NCBI GenBank assembly: GCA_023393375.1
Contig: JAEWLI010000195.1
Coordinates: 1 to 13,958 of the forward strand
DNA length: 13,958 bases
Direction of reading: 5' to 3'
DNA from: Bacteroidota bacterium
Lineage (GTDB): Bacteria; Bacteroidota; Bacteroidia; Cytophagales; Cyclobacteriaceae
The notes below the pieces were generated by a model. The model made no database searches. It was not told the DNA's origin and was given only the letters and a program-made list of their open reading frames with translations. Positions 7,383-13,958 of the stretch are shown here, piece by piece (positions within the stretch are counted from its first letter, which is position 1; each line of letters begins with the position of its first letter). Both the position numbers and the translations under genes were made by a program.

Positions 7383-8950
7383 CAGTTCAATTGAGTTTTC
7401 CTTAAGTTAAACAATTCTATAGATAAGTTGTCAGCTTCATCAAAAAATCCAGGGCCAAATTCCTTGTCTAATCTTCCATCCTCTAGAAAATTAATTTCTT
7501 TAGAATAGCCATTCTGATCAAAATAGTGAATATTTAATTCCTTTCCTTTAATATATTTTTTTGCCACCAAATATTGAAACTTCCTTATTAAATATTCACT
7601 GTGTGTCTCTATTATAAATTGTATATGAAATAAAGAGTAAGCTTCATAAAACATATCAGCTAGCAACGATTGAAAATTTGGGTGAAGATTGGATTCGGGC
7701 TCCTCTATTAATAAAATTTGACCTCGTTCTTTATTGCCAGTGACAGCTATTTTCATCAATAAAGAAATAAATTGAGTTGTACCAAAGCCTAGATCTGCAA
7801 GCAATATTTTTGCTTTATCTTTGATTATATAAATAAATGAAGCAGCTCCCTCTTTTTGTTCAATAATAAATCTCTGGCCTATGCCAAACCTCTGAAGCCA
7901 TTTCTCGATAAAGACAATTCCCTTTTCCAGAGGCTCTAAATCAAGGCAATAAAATTGCATAACCAATTTATTGAACGGTTGATCAATATCCAAATTAGTA
8001 AACAACCTGCCGATATTACCTCTCTGCGACGGTAAATAATTAATATTAAGGACGGAATTAGCTTTTAAAGATTCAATAAATAGATCCTCTAAAAATGAAT
8101 AGAAAAAATCATAATTTTTATTAGGTTTGATGTTCCAGATTCCTGTTCTTTTACAAATTTCATCTGCCAATATTGCATGTAATTCACTTCCTTCTAATCC
8201 ATAAATTTCTAGATGTTCATCAATACTTGAAAAATAGACCTTCTCTTTATAAAATTTTTTAACTAGTATATCTCTTTCTATATGTAAAAGATATTCAAAA
8301 TTCTCTTCAACAAAGCTTTTATTCTTTTCTGGATCAGCATAATAATCAAACAACAAATACTTTTCATCAAATTTGTAATTGCCAACTTCTAAATAATGTT
8401 TATCATGATCTATTATTTTTTCAACAAGCTCTAAGATATATTTTATATTAATACTTAATTCAAAAGTAAATCTAAAATCATCAAGTGATTTTTTTCGTTT
8501 TAGGCATAGTAAAGGATCTATAACATCATTATATATTAATAATTTTTTTAGATCACCAACCTCTTTGTTTTTTGAAGAAGTAAATTCATATCTTGCAATC
8601 CATGGATTTTCTATAATATCTGTATATCTTGAAATTTGTTTGTTTCTTCCTTTTAGCTCTATTAGAAGTTCAACTGGAATTGTAAATTCAATATTATTAT
8701 TTATAACTGCATTAGTATTATTCAAAATGTGTTTATAAGAACCTAGATTGTGGTTGGGCGAATTAAACTCCAATTTATCAAAGAAAAATCCTTTCTTAAG
8801 ATTTTCATTTAATAGTATAAGAGATTTTAATATACTACTTTTTCCTGAATTATTAGGCCCTGTAAGTAAGCTGATAGGAGCCAAATTAATAATCGTTTCT
8901 TTTTTGAAAATCCTAAAATTTCTGTATCCAATAAAAGATAAATACACCAT
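7382..8950 (-). CDS. ABC/SMC-like AAA family ATPase, DUF3696 type
   Basis: This is a 522-residue P-loop ATPase of the kind found in two-gene defence systems. The N-terminal half-site LTGPNNSGKSS (Walker A, G31-S39, K37) follows the typical start F-x-G-Y-R-N-F. The middle (about 60-350) is a long helical, lysine- and glutamate-rich insert. The C-terminal half-site has a signature-like DLGFGTTQ, Walker B plus catalytic glutamate at LLIEEPESNLHP (E416-E417), and a switch histidine H450 in IIETHSEYL. The final segment (HYFDQNG, then G-P-G-F-F-D-E) is the DUF3696 hallmark. No TOPRIM domain follows, so this is not a complete OLD-type nuclease; any nuclease or effector function must come from a partner. 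It lies 9 nt after the DUF2130 gene and overlaps the next gene by 1 nt. The codon usage is very AT-rich. The ATPase assignment is firm; its biological trigger is unknown. Confidence 0.88.
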   Translation of the reverse strand: MVYLSFIGYRNFRIFKKETIINLAPISLLTGPNNSGKSSILKSLILLNENLKKGFFFDKLEFNSPNHNLGSYKHILNNTNAVINNNIEFTIPVELLIELKGRNKQISRYTDIIENPWIARYEFTSSKNKEVGDLKKLLIYNDVIDPLLCLKRKKSLDDFRFTFELSINIKYILELVEKIIDHDKHYLEVGNYKFDEKYLLFDYYADPEKNKSFVEENFEYLLHIERDILVKKFYKEKVYFSSIDEHLEIYGLEGSELHAILADEICKRTGIWNIKPNKNYDFFYSFLEDLFIESLKANSVLNINYLPSQRGNIGRLFTNLDIDQPFNKLVMQFYCLDLEPLEKGIVFIEKWLQRFGIGQRFIIEQKEGAASFIYIIKDKAKILLADLGFGTTQFISLLMKIAVTGNKERGQILLIEEPESNLHPNFQSLLADMFYEAYSLFHIQFIIETHSEYLIRKFQYLVAKKYIKGKELNIHYFDQNGYSKEINFLEDGRLDKEFGPGFFDEADNLSIELFNLRKTQLN

Positions 8951-8959
8951 ACAAATAAA

Positions 8960-10192
8960 TTATTCTGAGAAATTTTCTGATTGTAAATATTCAATTCCAT
9001 CCAATGCAATCGTACCCCCAGCAATTGCCTTAATCGTCCCACACATATCCACAGTATTGCCTAAAACCTGCTCTATCAGCTTCTCCTGGGTTTTCACATG
9101 CTTCAAATACACGAGTTTATGCTTCTCAATTCCCTCTTTCATATCCAAAAAGCAACGAATAATCGTTTCCACCTGAAGTTTGAATTCAGTTCCGGTAAAA
9201 TAGTCATAAAGAACTGTCATTTTATTTCCCTTATCCTGTTGTACCACTTGAGATGCTTTTACCTCTACCACTTTCTCACGAAGCACCTTGGCCAACCATT
9301 TAAAGGTAGCAAAATCACAAATCCAAACACCATCAATTAGGCATAAATTTTTCTCTTGTCCAGGCATTGTTTCCGTTACGATTACAGCAATATCGGCACA
9401 AGCTTCCAGTTGGTCTTGTTTCACCTTCTCAATCCAACCATTTTGGAAGTTTTTGGTCCTCTTGGATTCATACAAGACACTGCCTACCTGCTGGTTTCTT
9501 ATGTTTTTAATTTTATGAATACAATCTGCACCGTTTGCCCCTTTCTTGACATCCTCGATTTCGTCCATTAAAAAACATCCTTTAAGGTATTCCTCAATAG
9601 CAATTTCTTGAACTTCCCCTTGCAATTGCATCGAACCCTGTTCTGCTTTTCTTTGCGCCTCCGCAAGTTGTTTTTGCAGATCATGCATCTTTTTATCCCT
9701 TTCGGCTATTTTAAGCTCATATTGTCCATTTAGCCGTTCGCCAAGTTCCTTTTCAAGTTTGATTTTTTCAGCTGTCAGTTTATGTTCAAATTTTAATTCA
9801 AGCTCATATCCCAGTTCCTGATTTGTCCTCTTAGCTCTTGCTAATTCAATTTCAAGTTGTTTCGCCTGCAATACCATTTTTTGTTTTTCTTCCAGTTCCT
9901 TTTTGAGTGATTGCAGTTCGAAATCCTTCTCCTGGGCTATGGTTTTACTAAGTTCAAGTTTAAGGATTTTTTCCCTTTCTTGAATCTTTTTTTCGAGAGT
10001 TGCTTCTATTTCTACTGCCTTTTGTTTTAATTCCGATTGGTACTTCCTGAGTTTTTCCTCCTTTTCCTTATAATCCTTTTCTAAAGTCTGGCTCTTAAGA
10101 CTCAATTGAGAAGCCAAATGCTGATTAAACATTTCTTCTGCATTAAATTGGTGTTGGCATTTTGGACAAGTGATGGTTATTGAAGTTGTCAT
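8960..10192 (-). CDS. DUF2130 protein: zinc ribbon, long coiled coil and PD-(D/E)XK-type nuclease fold
   Basis: This 410-residue protein has three parts. Residues 5-25 carry a metal-binding knuckle (C9-x2-C12-x-H14, with H25 a further candidate). Residues 30-190 are a nearly unbroken charged coiled coil. Residues 195-310 match the DUF2130 domain, which has a restriction-endonuclease-like pattern: E195 in GEVQEIAIEEYL, D223 in GADCIH, and E242-x-K244 in LYESKRTK, followed by a helix W-I-E-K-V-K-x-D. The remaining 100 residues are helical. The D...ExK triad is complete, so DNA cleavage is plausible, although the DUF2130 family is poorly characterised and also occurs outside defence loci. It is the first gene of the minus-strand operon; its ATG lies about 30 nt downstream of the start predicted from a sigma-54 type promoter. 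It is less AT-rich than the two genes after it, suggesting a separate origin. Confidence 0.87.
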   Translation of the reverse strand: MTTSITITCPKCQHQFNAEEMFNQHLASQLSLKSQTLEKDYKEKEEKLRKYQSELKQKAVEIEATLEKKIQEREKILKLELSKTIAQEKDFELQSLKKELEEKQKMVLQAKQLEIELARAKRTNQELGYELELKFEHKLTAEKIKLEKELGERLNGQYELKIAERDKKMHDLQKQLAEAQRKAEQGSMQLQGEVQEIAIEEYLKGCFLMDEIEDVKKGANGADCIHKIKNIRNQQVGSVLYESKRTKNFQNGWIEKVKQDQLEACADIAVIVTETMPGQEKNLCLIDGVWICDFATFKWLAKVLREKVVEVKASQVVQQDKGNKMTVLYDYFTGTEFKLQVETIIRCFLDMKEGIEKHKLVYLKHVKTQEKLIEQVLGNTVDMCGTIKAIAGGTIALDGIEYLQSENFSE

Positions 10193-10214
10193 AAGTTATA
10201 AAATTTTGATGATT

Positions 10215-10258
10215 AATATTTTATTCATTAGCCAATTGCTGTGCCAGATGAAAATATT
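10215..10258. repeat. Inverted repeat AATATTTT / AAAATATT flanking the sigma-54 element
   Basis: Perfect 8-bp arms at 10215-10222 and 10251-10258 are separated by 28 bp and enclose the -24/-12 element; the right arm overlaps the -33 box of the regulator promoter. It could be an operator seen by the divergent regulator. Both arms are pure A/T in AT-rich DNA, so chance is a serious alternative. Confidence 0.3.
10232..10246 (-). promoter_or_regulatory. Candidate sigma-54 (-24/-12) promoter for the DUF2130-ATPase-PLD-like operon
   Basis: Read on the minus strand the bases are TGGCACAGCAATTGG. The -24 half TGGCAC is perfect, the spacing to the TTG of the -12 half is exactly 5 bases, and only the last base differs from the TGGCAC-N5-TTGC consensus. 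Transcription would begin near 10220, giving a leader of about 29 nt before the ATG at 10192. The divergent neighbour encodes a sigma-54 activator, which makes the site credible. Confidence 0.65.
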
Positions 10259-10288
10259 GCTATTCTACGCATTTATTGTCTATGTTTG
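10257..10288 (+). promoter_or_regulatory. Bacteroidota-type housekeeping promoter for the regulator gene
   Basis: A TTG at 10257-10259 (-33 box) is followed after 21 bp by TATGTTTG at 10281-10288, a full match to the Bacteroidota -7 consensus TAnnTTTG. Transcription would start near 10292. That leaves almost no leader for an ATG at 10298 but about 35 nt for the ATG at 10328, which supports the later start. Confidence 0.6.
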
Positions 10289-10327
10289 TATCAATAAATG
10301 ATTATCGCATATCAAAAACAGATACAC

Positions 10328-11731
10328 ATGAAACTTCTCATTTCTTGGATTGCTCATAACAACGATTATAAAGAAGGACAACCTACGGAAGAGGGCCCTA
10401 CAATGCAATTTCATCAACATTTTTACAATCATGATAAACATTTGCTGCTATCACCCCAAGATGACCCAAGATTAGGATTGCTTCATACTGCTTTAAAGAG
10501 AAAGTATCCTAAACGAGATATTGAACCTCAAGTACTTAAAATTGATGATGTGATAGATTTAAAGGAGATAAAAACCAAAGTGGAAAGAATCCTTGTTGAA
10601 AATTCAGAAAATGAAATGGAGATCTTCTTTTCGCCGGGAACCTCAATTATGCAACTGGCATGGTTTATTTGTCATACATCATTGGGTTTACAAACGAAAC
10701 TTATTCAAACAAGGGCTGGCAAGTTCACTAAATCAAAGCAACCAGAGCTTATACATGTAGATATAGATGCATCCTCTTTGCCACAAGGAGCTATTATAAA
10801 GGAATTTAATTCAACTAAAGGAGTAAATTATGAATCCATTGAAGATTACAAGATTACCGAATCAATAGAGAATATTTATAAATTGGCTTCTTTAACTGCC
10901 CAGACTGACAATGTTACTACTCTAATTTATGGAGCTACAGGAACTGGTAAAGAACATTTGGCGAGATATATACACCAGCAGTCTATCAGGAAGAACAAAC
11001 CATTTATAGCAATTAATTGCTCTTCATTCTCTGATCAACTTTTGGAATCTAGACTTTTCGGTTATAAAAAAGGTGCATTTACCGGAGCAGCTGCTGACAC
11101 AAAAGGACTTTTCGAACAAGCAGATGGAGGGACAATTTTTCTTGATGAGATTGGCGATATTTCTAATTACATGCAGCAATCTTTGTTGCGAGTTCTTCAG
11201 GAGAAAGAGGTCATGGCGATTGGTGGTACTGCAAAAAAAATCAATGTAAGGGTTGTTGCTGCCACAAACAGAGACCTGGCAAGTTTATGTTCAGAATGCA
11301 AATTTCGTTGGGATTTATATTATCGCTTAGCTGTGGTGGAACTTCAGTTGCCTTCACTATGCGATAGGGGTAATGATGAAATATTGGAATTGATAAAATA
11401 TTTTATAAAGTTGAAAAAGAGGCTATTGGCCAAGAGTTTTTTTCTTAAAATAGACAAACAGACCCTTGATTACCTTTACAGCTATTCTTGGCCAGGTAAT
11501 GTGAGGGAATTAGAAAATTTGATTGAAAACCTTTATGTGTTGGAAAAAGAAAATGTTTCAGTTTCCGATCTCCCTTTACGTCTTATAAAAAATAAGGATA
11601 ACAATTCGATTAAATTGGCTGATGTGGAAATGGCTCATATTCAAAGGGTGCTTAAAATGTTCAATGGAAATCAACGACAAACAGCAAAGGCTTTAGGGAT
11701 TGCAATTAACACGCTTCGTAGCAAGATGTAG
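10328..11731 (+). CDS. Sigma-54-dependent activator with RtcR-like (CARF-like) sensor domain
   Basis: I prefer the start at 10328 (467 residues) over the in-frame ATG at 10298, because MKLLISWIAHNND begins the first strand of the sensor domain and the promoter ends too close to 10298. Residues 1-160 form a Rossmann-like sensor: KLLISWIAHNN, HLLLSP, then MEIFFSPGTSIMQLAWF and KLIQTR, which parallel the T-G-T-x-x-x-Q and L-L-Q-T elements of the RtcR CARF-like domain. RtcR itself responds to RNA ends and controls RNA repair genes. The AAA+ core is complete: Walker A GATGTGKE (202-209), GAFTGA loop (249-254), Walker B GTIFLDEIGD, sensor RVVAATNRDL, FRWDLYYRL and SWPGNVRELENLIE. A Fis-type helix-turn-helix (about 448-467, NQRQTAKALGIAINTLRSKM) ends right at the stop codon, which is rather short. 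It is divergent from the DUF2130 operon, whose sigma-54 promoter is its obvious target. No RNA ligase or cyclase gene is visible. Confidence 0.9.
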   Translation: MKLLISWIAHNNDYKEGQPTEEGPTMQFHQHFYNHDKHLLLSPQDDPRLGLLHTALKRKYPKRDIEPQVLKIDDVIDLKEIKTKVERILVENSENEMEIFFSPGTSIMQLAWFICHTSLGLQTKLIQTRAGKFTKSKQPELIHVDIDASSLPQGAIIKEFNSTKGVNYESIEDYKITESIENIYKLASLTAQTDNVTTLIYGATGTGKEHLARYIHQQSIRKNKPFIAINCSSFSDQLLESRLFGYKKGAFTGAAADTKGLFEQADGGTIFLDEIGDISNYMQQSLLRVLQEKEVMAIGGTAKKINVRVVAATNRDLASLCSECKFRWDLYYRLAVVELQLPSLCDRGNDEILELIKYFIKLKKRLLAKSFFLKIDKQTLDYLYSYSWPGNVRELENLIENLYVLEKENVSVSDLPLRLIKNKDNNSIKLADVEMAHIQRVLKMFNGNQRQTAKALGIAINTLRSKM

Positions 11732-11938
11732 CTTTAAACATTATCCATTCTAAAGTATCGCCCTTTATCCTCAAATAGAGCTGTTACCCAAACTAAAAAT
11801 GACAGGTAATCGATCCGGACGTTGACATTCCCTTTCAAGAAAATTAACGGAATACTCAGATAAACTACTCTATGATCCGTAAACATCAGAACCTTAGTAG
11901 TTCCATTCCCATAGTTTTATCCCAAAATAATACAAACA

Positions 11939-12193
11939 ATGGGATTTACAATTAATACTCACGAACAAGACCATAGCCCCAGTAACGGAATCGTCTTCCT
12001 TCTCGGTGCAGTTTTCAATATCCTTGCTAATACCGACTTTTCAAACCTGCTGGATTATTCGCTTAAAGCATTGATCGGCGGGTTTATCTGGCTACTTTAT
12101 AAGTTAATTGCTGATTATATTTCAGCCAGATCAAAATCAAAATCGCAAAAGGCAAAGAAGGATAATGAAATAGATCAGAAAAACGACGCTTAA
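11939..12193 (+). CDS. Small membrane protein of unknown function near the mobilization genes
   Basis: This predicted 84-residue protein has two hydrophobic stretches (about 17-34, GIVFLLGAVFNILA; and about 42-60, LKALIGGFIWLLYKLIADY) and a strongly charged tail rich in K, S and D. The layout is holin-like or that of a small inner-membrane protein, but I recognise no family. It stands alone after a 207-bp gap (11732-11938) in which I see nothing beyond a poor match to a -7 box (TAGTTTTA, near 11914), and 371 bp before mobC. There is no Shine-Dalgarno site, as elsewhere here. It may belong to the mobile element rather than to the defence genes. The hydrophobic pattern supports a real gene, but its shortness keeps confidence moderate. 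Confidence 0.55.
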   Translation: MGFTINTHEQDHSPSNGIVFLLGAVFNILANTDFSNLLDYSLKALIGGFIWLLYKLIADYISARSKSKSQKAKKDNEIDQKNDA

Positions 12194-12431
12194 GATATTG
12201 TCCAAGGGATTCCCGGTATTGATAAATCTCTTGATTATCCTGGCGTGATCATGGCCACCCGAACTTGCATGAAACAGTCGCCAAAGGATGTACTTGAGAT
12301 GATTAATCCGGGAACCCGAAGGACAACCTCATTTTAAATTTTAATCATTCCCCGATTATTTAAACCATCAGATTTTAAAAACATGGAATCCGTCTTTTTT
12401 AAAGTTTTTGATATCAGCCTTCAGGTAGGAA

Positions 12432-12450
12432 TCCCGACGATCAGTCGGGA
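12432..12450. repeat. GC-rich hairpin TCCCGAC-N5-GTCGGGA
   Basis: The arms of 7 bp are perfect and enclose the loop GATCA. It is followed after about 9 nt by TATTTTTG. It could be a weak intrinsic terminator for upstream transcription or part of the transfer origin. Confidence 0.5.
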
Positions 12451-12451
12451 A

Positions 12452-12485
12452 GCAAGATGTATTTTTGTATACAAAAATTTCTTGC
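12452..12485. repeat. Nested palindrome upstream of mobC
   Basis: The core at 12461-12478 is the perfect 18-bp palindrome ATTTTTGTATACAAAAAT. Outer arms GCAAG (12452-12456) and CTTGC (12481-12485) extend it, offset by one base. A perfect dyad of this length suits a dimeric DNA-binding protein such as a ribbon-helix-helix MobC, or a relaxosome structure. Confidence 0.55.
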
Positions 12486-12513
12486 CCTCCACTCCGGTTG
12501 GTCGTGCCGAGGT

Positions 12514-12532
12514 AAGTTTCGCTGCGGAACTT
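12514..12532. repeat. Hairpin AAGTTTCG-CTG-CGGAACTT, part of candidate oriT
   Basis: Eight-base arms pair with one T-G wobble around the loop CTG, 32 bp before the mobC start. Small hairpins of this kind next to the nick site are usual in oriT sequences recognised by HUH relaxases. The nick site itself cannot be located by eye. Confidence 0.4.
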
Positions 12533-12564
12533 GCTCCACTTTTCAACTGAAGATCTTGTAAACG

Positions 12565-12972
12565 ATGGGACGCAAAAAGGCCAAACTTAGGGAAGAATTA
12601 TTTACGCATCATATCCAGGCAAAAGTTTCGGAGAAGGTTTATAACCGCTTGAACCAGACATTGCAAAACAGCGACTGTCATTATATGGGCGAACTTGTTA
12701 GGCGTATCCTTTCACGGGAAAAGATAACGGTATATCATAAAGACAATTCATTTGACGCTCCTATAGAAGAACTGATCAGGATCAGGCAGGAATTGAATGC
12801 CATTGGCGTGAACATCAACCAGATCACGCATGCATTCCACACCAGCGATACGCCAGGCAAACAGGTTTTTCAATCATTGAAAGTCGCTGAGGAATATAAA
12901 AAAGTGGGCGAAAGAGTGGACCGGCTGTTAATCATGATCTATGAATTGAGTAAAAAATGGTTGCAAAGGTGA
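12565..12972 (+). CDS. mobC: Mobilization relaxosome accessory protein, MobC-like
   Basis: This 135-residue basic protein has the layout of Bacteroidota MobC-type proteins. Residues 1-55 look like a ribbon-helix-helix DNA-binding region (HIQAKVSEKVYNRLNQTL, then MGELVRRILSRE). Residues 68-100 carry the MobC core pattern PIEELIRIRQELNAIGVNINQI, and a helical tail follows. Such proteins bind near oriT and help the relaxase open the DNA. The downstream relaxase gene starts inside it at 12957, a 16-nt overlap that fits translational coupling. The palindromes 80-130 bp upstream may be its binding sites and may also let it control its own expression. Base composition is less AT-rich than the defence genes. 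Confidence 0.88.
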   Translation: MGRKKAKLREELFTHHIQAKVSEKVYNRLNQTLQNSDCHYMGELVRRILSREKITVYHKDNSFDAPIEELIRIRQELNAIGVNINQITHAFHTSDTPGKQVFQSLKVAEEYKKVGERVDRLLIMIYELSKKWLQR

Positions 12973-13958
12973 TCAGCGGTAAAGATATTCAAGGTGCTCT
13001 GAATTACAATGAACAGAAAGTAAAAACAGGGGTTGCCAAATGCATTATGGCTAACAGGTTTCCAGGAAATCCCGAGGATATGAACTTCTACGATAAACTA
13101 AACCGCCTGCTTTATTTCACAGATAAGAACAAAAGGGTCAAGACCAACACCCTGCACATTTCGCTGAACTTCGATCTTGGCGAAAAGATTCCGAAAGAAA
13201 AGCTTAATTCTATCGCATCTTCTTATATGGAAAAAATCGGTTTTGGAGATCAACCATATATAGTCTATGAACATAAAGACGCCGCCCATCCGCATATTCA
13301 TATCATTACAACTAACATCAAAGATGACGGTAAACGGATTGACATTCACAACATCGGTAGGAATCAATCAGAAAAAGCCAGAAGGGATATTGAAAAAGAG
13401 TTTAAACTGATCGAAGCTGAAAGTAAGAATAATAATCAACAGCAATTTATCCATCCTATTGATGTACAAAAAGCCATCTATGGCCAGTTGGAAACCAAAA
13501 GAAGTATTTCAAATATTGTCCGAATGGTTTCCAAAACTTATAAATACACTTCATTGCCTGAACTGAATACTGTCTTGAAGCAGTACAATGTATTGGCAGA
13601 TCGCGGAACAAAAGGGTCCTTAATGTATGAGAAAAAGGGTCTGGTTTACAGTTTGATTGATGAAAAAGGAAATAAAGTTGGCATTCCCATTAAAGCTAGT
13701 TCTATCTACGGCAAACCAACCCTGTCATTTCTGGAAAAGCAGTTTCGATTAAATGAAGCCTTACGAAAGCCTCACAAAGAACAAATTAAAAACGCTATAG
13801 ACGAAGTGCTTTATTCAAAACCAAAAGACCTAAAAATTCTGGTTAAGATGCTGGATAAAAGAGGGATTCATGTGGAAATCCGTGAGAATAAAGAAGGAAT
13901 AATTTATGGTGTCACTTATATTGATAACCGGACAAAGTGTGTCTTCAATGGTAGTGAT
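12957..13958 (+). CDS. Relaxase / mobilization nuclease (3' end outside window)
   Basis: The frame runs open from ATG 12957 to the last base (334 codons seen), so the C-terminus is missing. The start MVAKVISGKDIQGALNYNE places the likely catalytic tyrosine at Y17. The three-histidine metal site of HUH relaxases is H111-P-H113-I-H115 in AAHPHIHIITTN, preceded by the LHISLNFDLGE strand; this is the relaxase/mobilization nuclease domain (PF03432 type). Residues after about 150 form a less conserved helical region. The enzyme nicks oriT, stays bound to the 5' end and pilots the strand into a recipient. It overlaps mobC by 16 nt. No type IV secretion gene is visible, so the element may be mobilizable rather than self-transmissible, though the missing flank could change that. 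Confidence 0.92.
   Translation, partial: MVAKVISGKDIQGALNYNEQKVKTGVAKCIMANRFPGNPEDMNFYDKLNRLLYFTDKNKRVKTNTLHISLNFDLGEKIPKEKLNSIASSYMEKIGFGDQPYIVYEHKDAAHPHIHIITTNIKDDGKRIDIHNIGRNQSEKARRDIEKEFKLIEAESKNNNQQQFIHPIDVQKAIYGQLETKRSISNIVRMVSKTYKYTSLPELNTVLKQYNVLADRGTKGSLMYEKKGLVYSLIDEKGNKVGIPIKASSIYGKPTLSFLEKQFRLNEALRKPHKEQIKNAIDEVLYSKPKDLKILVKMLDKRGIHVEIRENKEGIIYGVTYIDNRTKCVFNGSD

Larger units (their letters stand above)
12194..12564. other. 371-bp intergenic region upstream of mobC
   Basis: No convincing gene is present. Bases 12194-12337 stay open in the same frame as the preceding 84-residue gene (47 codons after its stop, including an ATG at 12251), but this length is expected by chance about one time in ten. 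From 12432 onward the stretch holds three inverted repeats, listed separately, and a near-repeat of CTTGC(CC)TCCACT at 12481-12493 and 12530-12540. The part next to mobC is the natural place for an origin of transfer. Confidence 0.5.

Noticed and set aside
7382..8950. ATPase as an OLD-family nuclease (Gabija-like)
   Set aside because: No TOPRIM motif or domain follows the ATPase core; the C-terminus fits DUF3696 instead.
10298..10327. Upstream in-frame ATG as start of the regulator
   Set aside because: It would lie about 5 nt after the predicted transcription start, and the ten extra residues precede the conserved first strand of the sensor domain. It remains possible.
12460..12467. TATTTTTG as a -7 promoter box for mobC
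   Set aside because: It fits TAnnTTTG, but no TTG lies 19-21 bp upstream and it overlaps the perfect palindrome, so it is more likely part of that dyad.
13098..13367. 89-codon minus-strand open frame opposite the relaxase
   Set aside because: It is antisense to the conserved HxHxH region of the relaxase, so it is a shadow.

Overview
The window looks like part of a mobile defence island from a member of the Bacteroidota. The DNA is AT-rich and the genes lack recognisable Shine-Dalgarno sites. One promoter fits the Bacteroidota TTG / TAnnTTTG pattern, and the right end carries a MobC plus HxHxH relaxase pair of the kind found on mobilizable elements of this phylum. The genus cannot be read from the sequence, nor can I tell a plasmid from an integrated element.

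Left part (1-6356, plus strand): the 3' end of a BREX operon of type 1-like composition. In order it holds the C-terminal part of a large protein cut by the window edge (probably a RecQ-like helicase), a tail-anchored coiled-coil protein with two 58-residue repeats, the phosphatase-fold protein PglZ (type A) and the AAA+ protein BrxL. Gaps are only 2-7 nt, so this is one transcription unit; brxA/B/C and pglX, if present, lie upstream. BrxL is unusual: the AAA+ core is intact, but the Lon-type protease region is replaced by a phospholipase-D-like domain resembling the C-terminal (MIT_C) domain of eukaryotic MITD1.

Middle part (6405-10192, minus strand, convergent with BREX): a three-gene operon of a zinc-ribbon/coiled-coil/PD-(D/E)XK protein (DUF2130), a DUF3696-type ABC/SMC-like ATPase, and an unrecognised protein that overlaps the ATPase gene by one base. 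The last protein ends in a PLD-like segment with an I-H-x-R motif echoing the tail of BrxL. The operon starts at a good sigma-54 type -24/-12 element.

Control gene (10328-11731, plus strand): a sigma-54 activator with an RtcR-like (CARF-like) N-terminal sensor, an intact AAA+ core with GAFTGA loop, and a Fis-type helix-turn-helix. It is divergent from the three-gene operon and has its own Bacteroidota-type promoter. The simplest model, which is inference, is that a ligand such as cleaved RNA or a nucleotide signal activates this protein, which then opens the sigma-54 promoter of the nuclease/ATPase/PLD-like operon.

Right part (11732-13958): a small membrane protein, a 371-bp non-coding stretch with three hairpins just before mobC (candidate oriT), mobC, and a relaxase gene running off the window. 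No CRISPR array, rRNA, tRNA or insertion sequence was seen.
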